From: Microcebus murinus
Taxonomy: Eukaryota > Chordata > Mammalia > Primates > Cheirogaleidae
Reading direction: 5' to 3'
DNA: 64,000 nt
Assembly (NCBI RefSeq): GCF_040939455.1
Contig: NC_134108.1
Span: 49,227,501 to 49,291,500 of the forward strand
A program made the translations under genes and the position numbers. The number at the start of each line of letters is the position of its first letter. Position 1 is the stretch's first letter. Below the pieces are notes generated by a model that saw nothing but the letters and a program-made list of their open reading frames with translations, made no database searches and was not told the origin of the DNA. Below, piece by piece: positions 38,402-49,622 of this stretch.

Positions 38402-38567
38402 CAATGCCCTCGGTTCCGCCCCAGTCACTTCTCAAAGGGTTAGGACTTAGAGGAAATTCAAAACATGCGGGACAATTGCCAAGTTTAGCAAAACTGAACA
38501 GGTAGGCCACAATGTCATGGAGAGGAGCCATCAGCTGTAGAGTTAACTTTAAGGCTCTAAAAGCTTC
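38402..38567 (-). CDS. CCDC162: CCDC162 exon 13 of window
   Basis: 166 nt, 55 codons, residues 517-571 plus 1 nt of a Gly codon. Acceptor attttacccacag, donor ATTG/gtaagt. The protein starts EAFRALKLTLQLMAPLHDIV and continues AYLFSFAKLGNCPACFEFPL. It has a hydrophobic helix and a Cys pair in the CPAC pattern; one such pair alone does not make a metal-binding motif. The joined codon G+GG gives Gly, continuing GTEGI-G-SELQELQKM. Confidence 0.94.
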
Positions 38568-39051
38568 CTGTGGGTAAAATCAACATAAGGAAATAAGTTT
38601 GAGGAAGTTTCTAAGAGGCATATAAAAATATATGAGTACTGATTAGGGACAATATCTTTAAATAAGGATATTTAAGTATACATGTTGACAGTATATACAG
38701 GATAATATCTGAAAAAGAGAACAGGGAACCTATTAACAAACAGGGGTTGCATGCCTCTGGACAAGGTAACTCCCGTGGGGGGTTAGAGCAATGTGTTTCT
38801 TTGTGTAAAGTCATTCATGGCCATGAACATGTTTGCATGACCATCAGTGAATTACAAGGGTCACAGACAAATTCATAGCAGGCACTCATAATCAGACAAC
38901 ACTGTCCTGAGTGGATACCTATTAGCAAAGTACAGGTATTTATCCACATAGTTTAAACCAACACATAACTAAAAATCAAACCTTGGATCTTAAATATCCA
39001 TTTTCAAGTGACAGAAAAGTGAAAAATTATGATGTAACTGCAGAAGGTACT

Positions 39052-39426
<375 letters not shown>

Positions 39427-39695
39427 GAAGGTACTATTTTTATATTTGTTTTTAAAAAATCTGAAAATTCTTCAATGAAGACAGGGTGAGAAACCTAGGT
39501 TGCTAAACAGATTTTTACTTACAAAGAAAAATCAGAATATTCCCCAAATGCCATTTTCAACATCAAATTTTATTTATTTAGCTAATGTTTATATATTTTA
39601 TGTGTTTCTATATCTACTTAAAAAAATGACTACCAGTATTACCCTCTGTCAGTAAGTTAGGTACATAGACCAACCCCTCAAAAACCAGTAACTAG

Positions 39696-39810
39696 GTCCT
39701 TGCCTGCGAGAGTGGCCACTGCGTTGGTGCTCTGGGGCTTGGACCCTGGCTAGCCAGAAAATAAACCTCCTCTTGTGTGATTGCAAAAAAAAAAAAAAAA
39801 AACAAAAAAA
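39696..39810 (+). mobile_element. TSD-flanked, polyadenylated fragment resembling an ERV transcript 3' end
   Basis: About 89 nt of unique sequence (starts gtccttgcctgcgagagtgg) contains an AATAAA signal (cagaaaataaacctcctctt), then about 20 nt, then a long A tail. The flanks repeat aa(a/c)ccagtaactag (39682-39695 and 39811-39824). The AATAAACCTCCTCTTGTGTG part looks like the R region of a class I retroviral LTR. This fits L1 machinery copying the end of a retroviral RNA. Confidence 0.65.
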
Positions 39811-40159
39811 AACCCAGTAACTAGCTGGGTTGCAAGTGCAAGCTCAATCTCTTATTAGTTTTAGGGCATCAGGGTGGGATTTTCTTGAAGAGTTTGGGAG
39901 GAAATTGAGGATTAATAAGGAATGTCAGAAGCCTGAATTAATGTTCATCAGTGACCAGGGAGAAACAGAAATCGTGAAATAATGAGGCCCAAGAGAAACT
40001 ATAATAAAGCAGGCAAAAGTGTTTGGAGCTGTGAAAAGATTTCAGTTATTAGATGTCTCTGAAAAAAACAAGAGATGTTCTCTGGAATTGATGTTTAACC
40101 ATGAGACAAAAAAACAAAAAGCCAGTGTCCATTCTGGGACACATTAAAAAAATACAAAC

Positions 40160-40267
40160 CTCTTCTGGCAGAGTTTTGAACATAACCAGCACTTCAGAAG
40201 GATGGGGTATGAACCATAAGTTGAGGAAGACTTTTCCATCAGCGGACAGCAAACGTCGTGGCCGGGG
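40160..40267 (-). CDS. CCDC162: CCDC162 exon 12 of window
   Basis: 108 nt, 36 codons, residues 481-516, phase 0 at both ends. Acceptor caggacttttcag, donor GAG/gtttgt. The protein is PRPRRLLSADGKVFLNLWFI then PHPSEVLVMFKTLPEE. The basic start (RPRR) and the aromatic run VFLNLWFIPH are distinctive. The donor is weaker than most in this gene (T at +3). In-frame skipping would be possible. Confidence 0.92.
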
Positions 40268-40577
40268 CTGAAAAGTCCTGCGGTGTTAGAAGAAAGTACC
40301 TGTAGCACAGTCTTTCCCACTAAATGAGACTCTGAGTGTGAGCTACCCTATTTAAGCTACCGCCCCTCTGTTCACACAGGCCTGTCACCACCGGGCCAAT
40401 TTGCAAGCCCGACAGCAGCCCTCCTTTTCAGGCCTCTCCCAGGGGGCCAGAGTTACTTATAAATAACTCAACAGGAAGAAGAGCAGCTGGGCTGCTTTTA
40501 GCCTGAGCCGTGTTGGGGGAAGGAGTGGGCACGGAGGAAGGGAGAGGCGTGGTAAGAAAGGAATCGAAGGTGATGAA

Positions 40578-40790
40578 TTATATGGCCAGCACCGCCCTGG
40601 GTGGTACATATTTTATGTCACTTAATTCTTCTGACAGCCTTAGGATGGACCTATTTTTGTCCCACTTTCACAGCTGAGAAAACTGATGCCCAGAGAGATT
40701 ACAGAGATCTTGCCTACCCAGTTCCCGAAAGAAGAAATTGGGATTTAAATGCATATCTGTCCTGCTCTAGAATCTGGGCTCCAGACACCA
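40578..40790 (-). mobile_element. MIR, minus orientation
   Basis: 'acttaattcttctgacagcc', 'cacagctgagaaaactgatg' and 'cccagagagattacagagat' are the reverse complement of the MIR core. Confidence 0.8.
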
Positions 40791-41349
40791 GGCTCTGTTT
40801 TCTTTCCATCGCCACCAGATTTCTTGCCTGGTTCTCTAGCCTCTGGCCCTATTTTCCTTCTTTCTCCTCTCTGCTCTTCTCCTCTTCCAAAAACCTTGTC
40901 ATTTTTTAGGCAGCAGTTTAGCTGTTTCTTTGCTGCAGGCTTATATACAAACATGTCATCCATATACATCTGGTTTGAGGATTCACACAAGCCCAGGTAT
41001 CCACCACCTGGATACGAGCAATAGAATGTCACTAGCACCCTTGAGGCATGATGCACACCTCCCTGGGGGCCCCAAGGGAAACACCATCCTGAATTTTATG
41101 TTAATCAATGCCTTCCTTTTCTTTGCAGTTTTATGGATACACCATTAGGAGATATTTTGTTGGGTTTTACCTGTTTTTGACCTTCATGCAAATGGAAGCC
41201 CCTGATCTCTCTTCCATACACCCTGGAGAGAGGTGGCATCCTGCCCTGGTTTCTGTATCATCCCATGAGTGACATAGCTCTCTGTAATCCCACTTGAATG
41301 GATTCAGTGCCATCAAGTCTAATTAACTGTCTGGTGTGCAGGAAAGTGG

Positions 41350-41505
41350 TGACTTGCATAGTTAACAAGGTGTGGGATTTTGCACCGGAGGATGTGAATT
41401 TGAGTTTCCATCATTCATAGCTGTATGGCTTTAGACAAATTGTCTTCTTTGAGTGTTTTCCTCCATAAAATGGGAGTAATGATTCCTAACTCAAGACTGT
41501 TATAA
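41350..41505 (+). mobile_element. MIR
   Basis: 'tcatagctgtatggctttag'+'acaaattgtcttctttgagt' and 'cctccataaaatgggagtaa' match MIR. Confidence 0.8.
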
Positions 41506-41510
41506 GGAAT

Positions 41511-41838
41511 AATTTTTTTTTTTTTTTAAGTCAGAGTCTCACTCCGTTGCCTGGGCTAGAGTGCTGTGGTGTCAGCCTAGCTCACAGCAACCTCAAACTC
41601 CTGGGCTCGAGTGATCCTGTTGCCTCAGCCTCCCGAGTAGCTGGGACTACAGGCATGCGCCACCATGCCCAGCTAACTTTTTCTATTTTTAGTTGTTTGG
41701 CTAATTTCTTTCTATTTTTAGTAGAGACGGGGTCTCGCTCTTGCTCGGGCTGGTTTCGAACTCCTAACCTTGAGCAATCCTCCTGCCTCAGCCCCCCAGA
41801 GTGCTAGGATTACAGGCGTGAGCCACCGCACCCGGCCA
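41511..41838 (-). mobile_element. Lemur-type Alu, minus orientation
   Basis: A T-run head, then 'cagagtctcactccgttgcc', ending 'agccaccgcacccggcc'. The flanks repeat aggaataattttt (41503 onward and 41839 onward). It is inserted at the end of an MIR. Confidence 0.95.
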
Positions 41839-42884
41839 GGAATAATTTTTAAAAAGAGTATCAAGCATGTAAAAAGTATTTTATAAATTGTGAGTTGCTG
41901 TACAGAGTTTGTTATTATTATGCTAAGGTGTGGGTGACTGGCATCTGCTGGAGCGAAGTGGCCAGGGGTGATGCACAGAGCACTCTCAGGGTAATTTGTT
42001 AAGAAGTGGGGACCTGAAAACGCTAATGAGGGGATGTCCCAGAATAGAGGGTTATGTGGGGAAGCCAGAGACCAGCGCCACCTCAGGCCTGTCTTGGTTG
42101 CTAGAACAGGCGGCCTCACAGAGAGGTGAACAGCAGAAAGAGGTGCGCAGTAGATGCCACACTCCCCACCCACTCCACCCACCCCTGCTGCCTGCACCTG
42201 CCCCCTGCCCAGGGCACTCGGTGCCAGCCCTCTGCTCTTCCCACTCTTACCCCAGCCCTAGGCAGCCTCCCTGCTTCTTCCGGCTGCAACTACCCTCTGT
42301 TTGCCAGTGATTCCTGAGACCACACTGGCAGCCTGGTCCTCTCCACGGCTCTAGGGTTCCAACTTGTGGCATCTAGGCTGGCGGCAACTCAGATCAGCTC
42401 AATCAAAAAAGGCAAGAACTGAACCCTTCACTCTCTTTCACCCCAATCCTGCGCTAAAGTAAACACAACCTCCCCAGTCCCTGAAGCCAGAAATCGAGGC
42501 ATCGCTTTTAGATTCTCCCTTCCCCTCGACACCTCAGGCCCTACTGATCCCAGGACGCAGCCCCTCCCGTCTGCACCAGTGTCACTCCGCTGTTGTCCAC
42601 GGCAGTGGCTCTCAGTGGGACGGCCTCGCCTTCTGGGGGCACTTTGGAAACTGCAGGGGCAGTTTTTGAGAGTCATGAGGATTGCCCATGAGGAACAAAA
42701 TTATGTCTGGGTCTCCTGGAGATATTTAGATAACGTTTCCAGTTTATTGAAGCAAAATGTAACTCATTTCAACTGAGGGCTGAATGCTTTCAGCATCCAA
42801 CATTCCAAATATGAGACTTAAAATCATTACAACTCTATTTGAAGTGAATTATTGGCCTTACACCTACTTCAAGTCACAGGGGTG

Positions 42885-43400
42885 TTTGTTTTTTAATTTT
42901 TATGGATATATGATAGTTGTACATATTTATGGGGTACTTGTGATATTTTGATACAACTATACTATGGGTAATGATCAGATCTGGGAAATTGGGATAATCA
43001 TAACCTCAAACATTTCATATTTTTTTGTATTGGGAACATTCCAAATTCTCTCTTCTAGCTATTTTGCAATATACAATCGCTTATTGTTTGTTAACCATAG
43101 TCACCCTATTGTGTCATCAAATGCTAGATCTTATTCCTTCTATCTAGCTGTATTTTTGTGTCCATTAACCAACCCCTCGTCACCCCCTTCCCCACTACCT
43201 TTTCCAGCCTCTGGTAATCACCATTCTATTCACTACCTCCATGAGATCAATTTTTATAGCTTCTACATCTGAATAAGAAAGTGTGACATTTGCCTTTCTG
43301 TGCCTGGCTTATTTCACTTAACATAATGTCCCCCAGTTCCATCCATGTTGCTGCAAAGGATTGATTTGCAGGTTTTTAGGTTGACTCCATATTTTGGCTA
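42885..43400 (-). mobile_element. Primate-era L1 3' region, minus orientation
   Basis: 'atgatagttgtacatattta'+'tggggtacttgtgatatttt', 'ccatagtcaccctattgtgt' and 'ttatttcacttaacataatg' are the antisense L1PB/L1MA-type 3' end. Confidence 0.85.
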
Positions 43401-45029
43401 TTTCGAATACTGCTGCAGTAACTCTAAGCCTCAAGCTTTTAATCAGTTAATGCTCAGCTCAGGAATAAAGTATGGCCTTAATTCGGAGAATTTCCTTTTT
43501 TTTTTTTTTTTTAAGCAACTGCATATAATTCAGATAATTCCTGTCCTAGAGCAGATCAAAACCAGCTTAATCCAGTCTCATCTTTATCATTCAGTGCGCA
43601 GTGTTTGATGGTGCCCCAAAGTAACACTGAGTATCAAAACCGAAAAGTCGCAAGGCCGGCATCTGAGCACAGGGGCGGTGGGATGAAGGCTGGCAGCTGC
43701 TCCCCAGCACCGGGGCTAAAGCAGTCCTTGCCGCTAAGAAACATACGTGTCCCTGTGCTAAGTTAAGCCCTAGCCTTAACTTCTTATCTGCTATTTCCTG
43801 CCATTTCTACTCCTGCCTGCAGAGAGCAGCCATCTGCCTAGGGGCAGAGATGGGAGCAGAAAACTGTAGGTTTGGTACAGGAAGCGGAGGTTCTCAGCTC
43901 CTCGGGGAGACGGGCTCCCTCCTGCCTTGGGGACAGCCCACCAACTGCCTGGCCAGACAGTGCCTTGGCCTGCTCAACATGGCGGCCTTCACCTTTGTTC
44001 CCCTTCAGTGGCCCATGCCTGGCCCACAGGTCAGGCCTTCTCATCCCCTGAGGCCTTATCACCTCTAAAGTCTTAACTTTCCCAGACGGATCTTTTGTTC
44101 TTCCAGTTGTCTTACTCATTCATTCCAACTAAACCCTATTCATCCCCCCAAGATATGCTCCCTGACATCATGCACCCCATCCTCTGGCCTCCCCTTTCAT
44201 TTCTGACCTAACTCCCTTTCCTACCCAGACTGGATCTTATAGTCAAGCATGTGAACTGGTCGCCAACACCTTCAGTTCTCTGCTTCTTTGTACTCACCTA
44301 GCAAAGCCTCAGTTTTGGATTCCTCCAACTGTTCAGCTTTCTGCTTCTAGTTGCACACTGCTGAGCACAGCTGCAGGAAATCACCCCACTAATTACACTG
44401 ATGCAACGACACATAAATGGTTTCCAGCCTGGGCTATGTCACCCCAGAACGATCCTTTTTCTTTATTTTTATCAGCTCTCATATCCATTTTCTTATTCCA
44501 TAATTCCAAGCCCTCTTTAAGCACCAGACCAAATTCCTGCCAGCAGATGATGACATGGTCTATTTCATGATTGAATTAAAGGTCACGGCTGGAACTCCCT
44601 CCACTCCCTATATGGTGTTGCACAATCGTCTTGCTCCCCTTCTCCATGTGACCTGGAGGGCAAATGCCAGACTTCTGGATCTTTCCCCAACCCTCAGTAC
44701 ATTCTCCTTCCCACTGCTGTCTGTCTTCACATACCCTGGATATGGGCCAGCAGAAGTCTACGTGCTATCTCACGTCTCTGTACCTCTGCACACGCGGTTC
44801 TCCCAGTGTGAGCTGAATTTCCTTTCCTTGTCCACCTGGTACTAGTAATCATTCGAGACCCAGGTCCTCCATCCCCATCTCCCTAATCCTTCAGATAATA
44901 CTGAGGATTTCTTGGTGGGTGGTTTCATTAAACATTTTATTATTTTATTGTATTTCATTCTTTATCACAGTGCAACATAATTACCTATTCCCCTTGCTGC
45001 GCAAGGCCCATGTCTAATTCATTGCTGTA

Positions 45030-45110
45030 TACACTGGTCCCAACCTTTTCAGCACCAGAGACTGGATTCATAGAAGACAATTTTTCCACGGATGGTGGTG
45101 GGTGGGGGCT
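45030..45110 (+). mobile_element. MER-type DNA transposon remnant
   Basis: 'tggtcccaaccttttcagca', then 'tagaagacaatttttccacg'+'gatggtgg' resembles the end of a common hAT-like element. The G-rich run 45092-45135 follows. Confidence 0.45.
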
Positions 45111-46094
45111 GGGAGTGGGGTGGGTGGGGAGGCAGAGCTCAGGCTGTGATGCACGTGACGGGGAGCGGCTGCAAATCAGGCGAAGCTTTGCTTGCTCTCC
45201 TACTGCTCACCTCTTGCTGTGCGCACCCCATCCCTCCCCCACAGCCGTACTTTACTGGCCAGACACTGCACCCAGGTGTGGGGCTATGCCAACCCCAAGG
45301 AAGGGCTGCTACCTTCGAATTTGCACGAAGTAGATGTATGGGATGGCAGTGGCTCTGCTTGTCACATAGGAAGGGCTCAATTAGTGTTAGTGTCCTCTCT
45401 GTGCTTTCTTTACTCTTCCATCTGCCGGTGCACTGCTCCTGCTCCAACAGAGTGTCATCCTAGTCTCCAGACTCCTGTCTCCTTGGGGCCACGAAGGGAA
45501 TGGAAGCCTCAAGGGACTTCCTTCTTAGGAAGAGAGCTCCCCTCTGGTCTATAGAGACTCTGGTTTGGTGGGGGGCGGGGGGGTTCTCTGCTAACCTAAA
45601 CACAGTACATTACAGTCTTTTAAGGATTAAGAAGCATTTTAGAATTTTAAACCGACAGGACTCATGGGGCTGCTCTAGTCAAGGGATGGCAAACCCATGG
45701 CAGTAATGCTACCCGTCTTCCTTTTCTTGACCATGGCAGACATTGCCAATCAGTTACAGTATTCTCACAAATTTGGATGTCTCTGAATTCTTAGCAGGGC
45801 CACTAACAAATAATTGGAACTGACATTTAAAATAAAACTTACTTTTTATCCTTCATCCAACCTAACCCCTTATTTTATGAATGAGATGAGGACCTCTTTC
45901 TTCTACAACACACAGTCTTCAACTCTGTCCTCTGTCCTTTCATCCCTAGTTAACTTTGGCCTGGAATGATTCCTGTTTATCATTTCATGAGCAGTCTTGA
46001 AAATGGTCTTTCTCCAGAAAGTCTTTCCTCAGCAGTCCTATTTCTTGGAATCATGCTTGAGACAGATACCTCAGCACTAAGGATCATAACATGT

Positions 46095-46320
46095 TAACTT
46101 CAATTTCCTCACTCCCTAGATGAAGGGATTGGATCCAGAGATAAAAGACAAGTGATTTGCCCAGGACCTTAGGGCAACATGTGACTGAGCTAGGTAAAGT
46201 CCCACTATTCTAACTCCCAGGCCACGTCTCTCTCCACTACATCTTCCTGTGGTTGCTGTTCAGTCTTAACTGTAGGTACTCAGTGTAGCGAACACTGGCT
46301 TTAAAGTCAGAAAAAATCTT
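46095..46320 (-). mobile_element. MIR, minus orientation
   Basis: 'caatttcctcactccctaga', 'tgatttgcccaggaccttag' and 'acactggctttaaagtcaga' fit the MIR reverse complement with some mixture at the end, possibly two overlapping copies. Confidence 0.65.
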
Positions 46321-46429
46321 ATGTAGTACATTTTCCAAGCTTCCGGTTAAGACAGAAGTTACTCTCTCTATGCTCCCTTTTATATAAGTATATGAAAAGG
46401 GACTTATTACTATCTAGAGAGTTTAGGAA

Positions 46430-46545
46430 GCAGGAGTAGTGTAGTGGGGAAACACTGAACCTGTACCAGTCACAGCTCATTTACTGCCTGGCTATGTGAC
46501 TTGGGCACTCACTTGGCTCCCACTTTCCTGCCCAAGACCTTACCC
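46430..46545 (+). mobile_element. MIR fragment
   Basis: 'tagtgtagtggggaaacact' and 'tactgcctggctatgtgact'+'tgggcactcacttggctccc' fit MIR. It ends about 140 nt from micro-exon 11. Confidence 0.7.
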
Positions 46546-46685
46546 GGAAGTTATCACACATTAACTGACCAGATGGTTTAGAGTCGAGGCTCTCCAGCTT
46601 AAATGGCTGTTTCCCTTAATCTTTAGGAAACACACAGCCATCTATGAGAAATAACAAGGACATAGAGCAAGTTAGAGAGATTCAC

Positions 46686-46722
46686 CTCCCACCTTCTACA
46701 GCCTGACCTCCTTATTTGGTTG
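46686..46722 (-). CDS. CCDC162: CCDC162 exon 11 of window, predicted 37-nt micro-exon
   Basis: Predicted to repair the phase gap between exons 10 and 12. The acceptor is strong (tctctgtttcatttgcag) and the donor is GGGAG/gtgaat. The 37 nt supply 1 nt that completes Ser with the AG of exon 10, then 12 codons (NQIRRSGCRRWE), ending in phase 0 so that exon 12 reads on as PRPRRLLSADGKV. Length mod 3, both splice sites and the open frame all fit, but the exon is very short and no homologue sequence was available to confirm it. Another exon of 1 mod 3 length elsewhere in this 8-kb intron cannot be excluded. Confidence 0.58.
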
Positions 46723-47394
46723 CTGCAAATGAAACAGAGAACATGAGAAACAAAAATAGACTTCCTGAATACATTTTATCCTAAACACAAATTTAGTGAA
46801 CTTGTGGTTAGACTTCCGGAAACTATTTTAAAAGTTCGATCCCAAATGTAGATTGGGCTTATAAATGGTTAACTTGGTGAGAGGATGGATGAAATAATGG
46901 AACTAAGAAGTCTTAGAGGATCTTCCTGTGATGCTTCATGTGAGAAAATGATGCATATCAGCCTGAGTGGGCAGCAGGGGTCCAGCCAAAGCCTTCAGCA
47001 AAATAGTCTACTGAAGTATCTCTGCCCCCACTCTTCTCTCAATTGCATTCTTCCATTAGGTAAATCCTGACGTCCACTCAAGTGAGAGCACTGGCTGAGC
47101 TCAGGAAACAAAACACTGGTGTCCATAAACCAGCACCATTTAAGTATTAAGGTGGGACTGACCATTATCTTGATAGGCAGCTATGTCAGTCAAGGGTTTA
47201 AGGACTTCAAGTTCTTTCATTCTCTTGCATTCTCTAGCCTGTTCTATCATTCCCATTTGCTTAGTGAACATCCTCTTTGAACAACTTTCCTGTTACTTCT
47301 TTGAATTCCTTCCTAAAGCCTTGGGTTAGACCAAAACACTCCCTCTTTTGTGACCTTTGGACCTTTTCACATATCTCTAATGTATTATCTTTGA

Positions 47395-47545
47395 AGTTGC
47401 TTGTTTATTTATTGAACTTTCCCTCACTAGACTGAATTTATTGCCAGAGTCATTGACTTATTCACCTTTATGTTAATAAATCTAGCACATAGCAAAGTGC
47501 CCTGTACTAAGCAGCACTGAATAAATGATGGTTGAATAATGCATG
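47395..47545 (+). mobile_element. LINE2-type 3' end
   Basis: 'cactagactgaatttattgc', then 'aatctagcacatagcaaagt' and 'ctgaataaatgatggttgaa' is the L2-type tail. Confidence 0.7.
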
Positions 47546-48067
47546 CACACACGCATGAATGGGTGAAAGAGGAGCCTGATACTAACAATCTTTCAATTCC
47601 CTTTCATCTTTCTAGTTTATGGCATATTTATTAAGTATTACTGTTACTCAAGTTCCATGCTATAAGGGAAAGAGTAAGGGGGGAGGTAAGCTCACTCTGC
47701 AGGGTGTTTTTGCTCTTCCTTGGGGACTACACAACCATATAACAGCCCTCTCTCTCTCTCTTTTCTTTTTTAAGGAAATGTGGTCACTGACTACACAGCT
47801 ATGTTAACTCCTCTATCCAGGTGAGTGAACTCTAGGTAGGCTGAGTTTAGAACATTTGGAAAACCAGATAAATCATGATAAGAAAATATGAAAGCAGCTC
47901 GGCTCTTATCACTTAATCTCTCCCTCTCTCTCTCTAAAAGAAATATATATGCATATTTATATATCTAAACATATATATTTTTTTTCCTATCAGAAAAATA
48001 GAAGGACACTGATTTATCCAAGGCACTGGTTTATCATTTCTTTTTCTCAGGATTTCTTCTATGCTAT

Positions 48068-48128
48068 TTTTTTTTTGAGACAGAGTCTCACTCTGTTGCC
48101 TAGGCTAGGAGCGCTGTGGCATCAGCCT
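48068..48128 (-). mobile_element. 5'-truncated Alu (about 60 nt) with duplication
   Basis: T-run, then 'gagacagagtctcactctgt'+'tgcctaggctag', corresponding to only the 3' end of an Alu. The flanks repeat cttctRtgctat (48056-48067 and 48129-48140), with one mismatch. Alu copies truncated this way are uncommon compared with L1. Confidence 0.85.
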
Positions 48129-48514
48129 CTTCTGTGCTATTGAGTGGGATATTTGAAGCTAGGACAGCTCAAGATCAAGGTTAACTTATTTGTTTGCCTA
48201 AAATAATTTAGATGCTTGCTTATATAAAAGGTCGTGACTGATGGAAATCTCTGGACTACCCAGGGGAAAACAAAACTGCATAGATTGAAAAAGCAGTCAA
48301 ACAGCCCATAAACAAAGAACTCCTTCTGGGTTTAAATACAAAGATACTCTTATTCTTGCACTGTTAACTCTTTCTTTTGCCCTTCTAGACCAGGAGATCA
48401 AGGTTGAGTGCAGTAAAGGGAGCAGAGGTTCCTATATGAAACTTAACATGCCTCTCCCGAGGGGGAGGTCAGGTCTGGGAAGGAGAGCAACACGTTTTGA
48501 AGGAAATTACGCAC

Positions 48515-48691
48515 CTGGGGTCAGCCTTGAGGCCCTCCTTGGAGTCCCTCAATCCCTTCTTCTCTTGTGCCTGCCCTACCATGAAAAAGGTATCCCTGAT
48601 GGTAGGAAAATCTTCCAGCCGGGCTCTCAGGCTGTTGCGGTATGCCATGATCTGACCCCGGAGAGCACAGTGAGACATGTGGCGGTTAAAC
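48515..48691 (-). CDS. CCDC162: CCDC162 exon 10 of window
   Basis: 177 nt, residues 410-467 plus 2 nt. Acceptor cttctgactttcag, donor CCAG/gtgcgt. The protein begins FNRHMSHCALRGQIMAYRNS and ends KKGLRDSKEGLKADP. It includes an aromatic, charged helix around RARLEDFPTIRDTFFMVGQ. The exon ends with AG of a split codon. The next recognisable exon at 40.2 kb starts in phase 0, so at least one exon of 1 mod 3 length must lie between; see exon 11. Confidence 0.92.
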
Positions 48692-49069
48692 CTGAAAGTC
48701 AGAAGAAGAGACGACACCTGGAAGGAGAATCCAAGTTGATCCACCTCTCACAGAAGTTCCAGGCTCTACTTCCCTGGAGGACTTTTCCAAGAGAATAGAG
48801 TTACCTCTGTGAAGAGGAAATTTTCACGTGGGTCAGGTGGCTATTGCCTGAAAGCAGAGGCGTGAACCTCTGCAAAGCGACCCTGGCCCCTCACTGCTGA
48901 TGCTCGTGTGCACGTCAGAGACAGTTTAACGTGGGCTTACCCGACAGAACTGTGCTTTATTTAAACACAAACCACCTGAATCATTGTCAGGCTTTCTACA
49001 TCATGCTGCTGGTCATCGCATTCAGAGTCAGAGAAAGCAGCACGTGTCACTCACATATACCATACTTAC

Positions 49070-49119
49070 TTTTGACAATAGTCAACTATAACGTCTCTCT
49101 TGACTTTTCCAACTTCATC
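49070..49119 (-). CDS. CCDC162: CCDC162 exon 9 of window (short)
   Basis: 50 nt, residues 393-408 plus 2 nt, too short to be seen as a free-standing open frame. Acceptor tcttttatacag, donor AAAA/gtaagt. The protein is DEVGKVKRDVIVDYCQ. The left-over AA plus the first G of exon 10 make Lys, giving YCQ-K-FNRHMSH. Without this exon the phases of exons 8 and 10 do not match, which is strong support for it. Confidence 0.88.
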
Positions 49120-49184
49120 CTGTATAAAAGAGAATGATAGTTCTATTAGACAGTTGGCCATAAGAAATACCCATCCTAACACAT

Positions 49185-49622
49185 GTGTGCAAACGTATAG
49201 CAAACTTCAAGCAGAAGAAGGCCAGAGACATGGGACATTCTTCCTAGGAGGAGATGTGTTGGGAGACACGCTGCTCCGTGGGTCTCTCCTGCTCCTGCAC
49301 ACCTTGTTGAGTATGCCAAGCATGCAAGGCCCTGACCACTCCAATTCACAACCATTTCTCAGGGTTGTGTTTGCAGAGAGCAATCTTGAAGGATGAGATA
49401 ATGGCTCCCCCTAGGAAAAAGATCAGATTTGCTATAAAAGAGGAGGGTTCCCCAAGTTCAGTGTTTTCCGGTGACACAAATCCACTGTGTGCAGATAGTC
49501 TTCCATGAGACTTGGGAGGCAAGGGGAACTGATAGAAATATTTAGCCCATGTTGCCTGCTCTGCTGTGAGTATTAAAGTTCTTTGTATTTGACCTACGAG
49601 TCTTGTGTCTTCTGCCAGCATC
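49185..49622 (+). mobile_element. Possible ERV solo LTR
   Basis: A TATA-like 'ttgctataaaagaggagggt' near 49430 is followed about 130 nt later by 'gagtattaaagttctttgta' and 'gagtcttgtgtcttctgcca'+'gca', an R-U5-like layout. The 5' edge is not defined and no internal sequence is present. Confidence 0.42.

Larger units (their letters stand above)
40268..46685. other. Intron between exons 11 and 12
   Basis: Contains MIRs, an Alu, an L1 3' region and a possible hAT remnant. The stretch 43600-45000 is not recognised as repeat and shows no supported gene. Confidence 0.55.

Noticed and set aside
44298..44346. Exon-like minus-strand segment reading KQKAEQLEESKTEALL with a gtgagt donor
   Set aside because: The peptide looks like a coiled coil, but the acceptor is weak and the phase (0 in, 1 out) fits neither exon 10 nor exon 12. 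It would break the frame.
48805..48847. 43-nt exon-like unit between exons 9 and 10 (acceptor ctgctttcag, donor AGAG/gtaact)
   Set aside because: Splice sites are decent, but including it would shift the frame between exons 9 and 10, which join perfectly without it. At most it is a poison exon.
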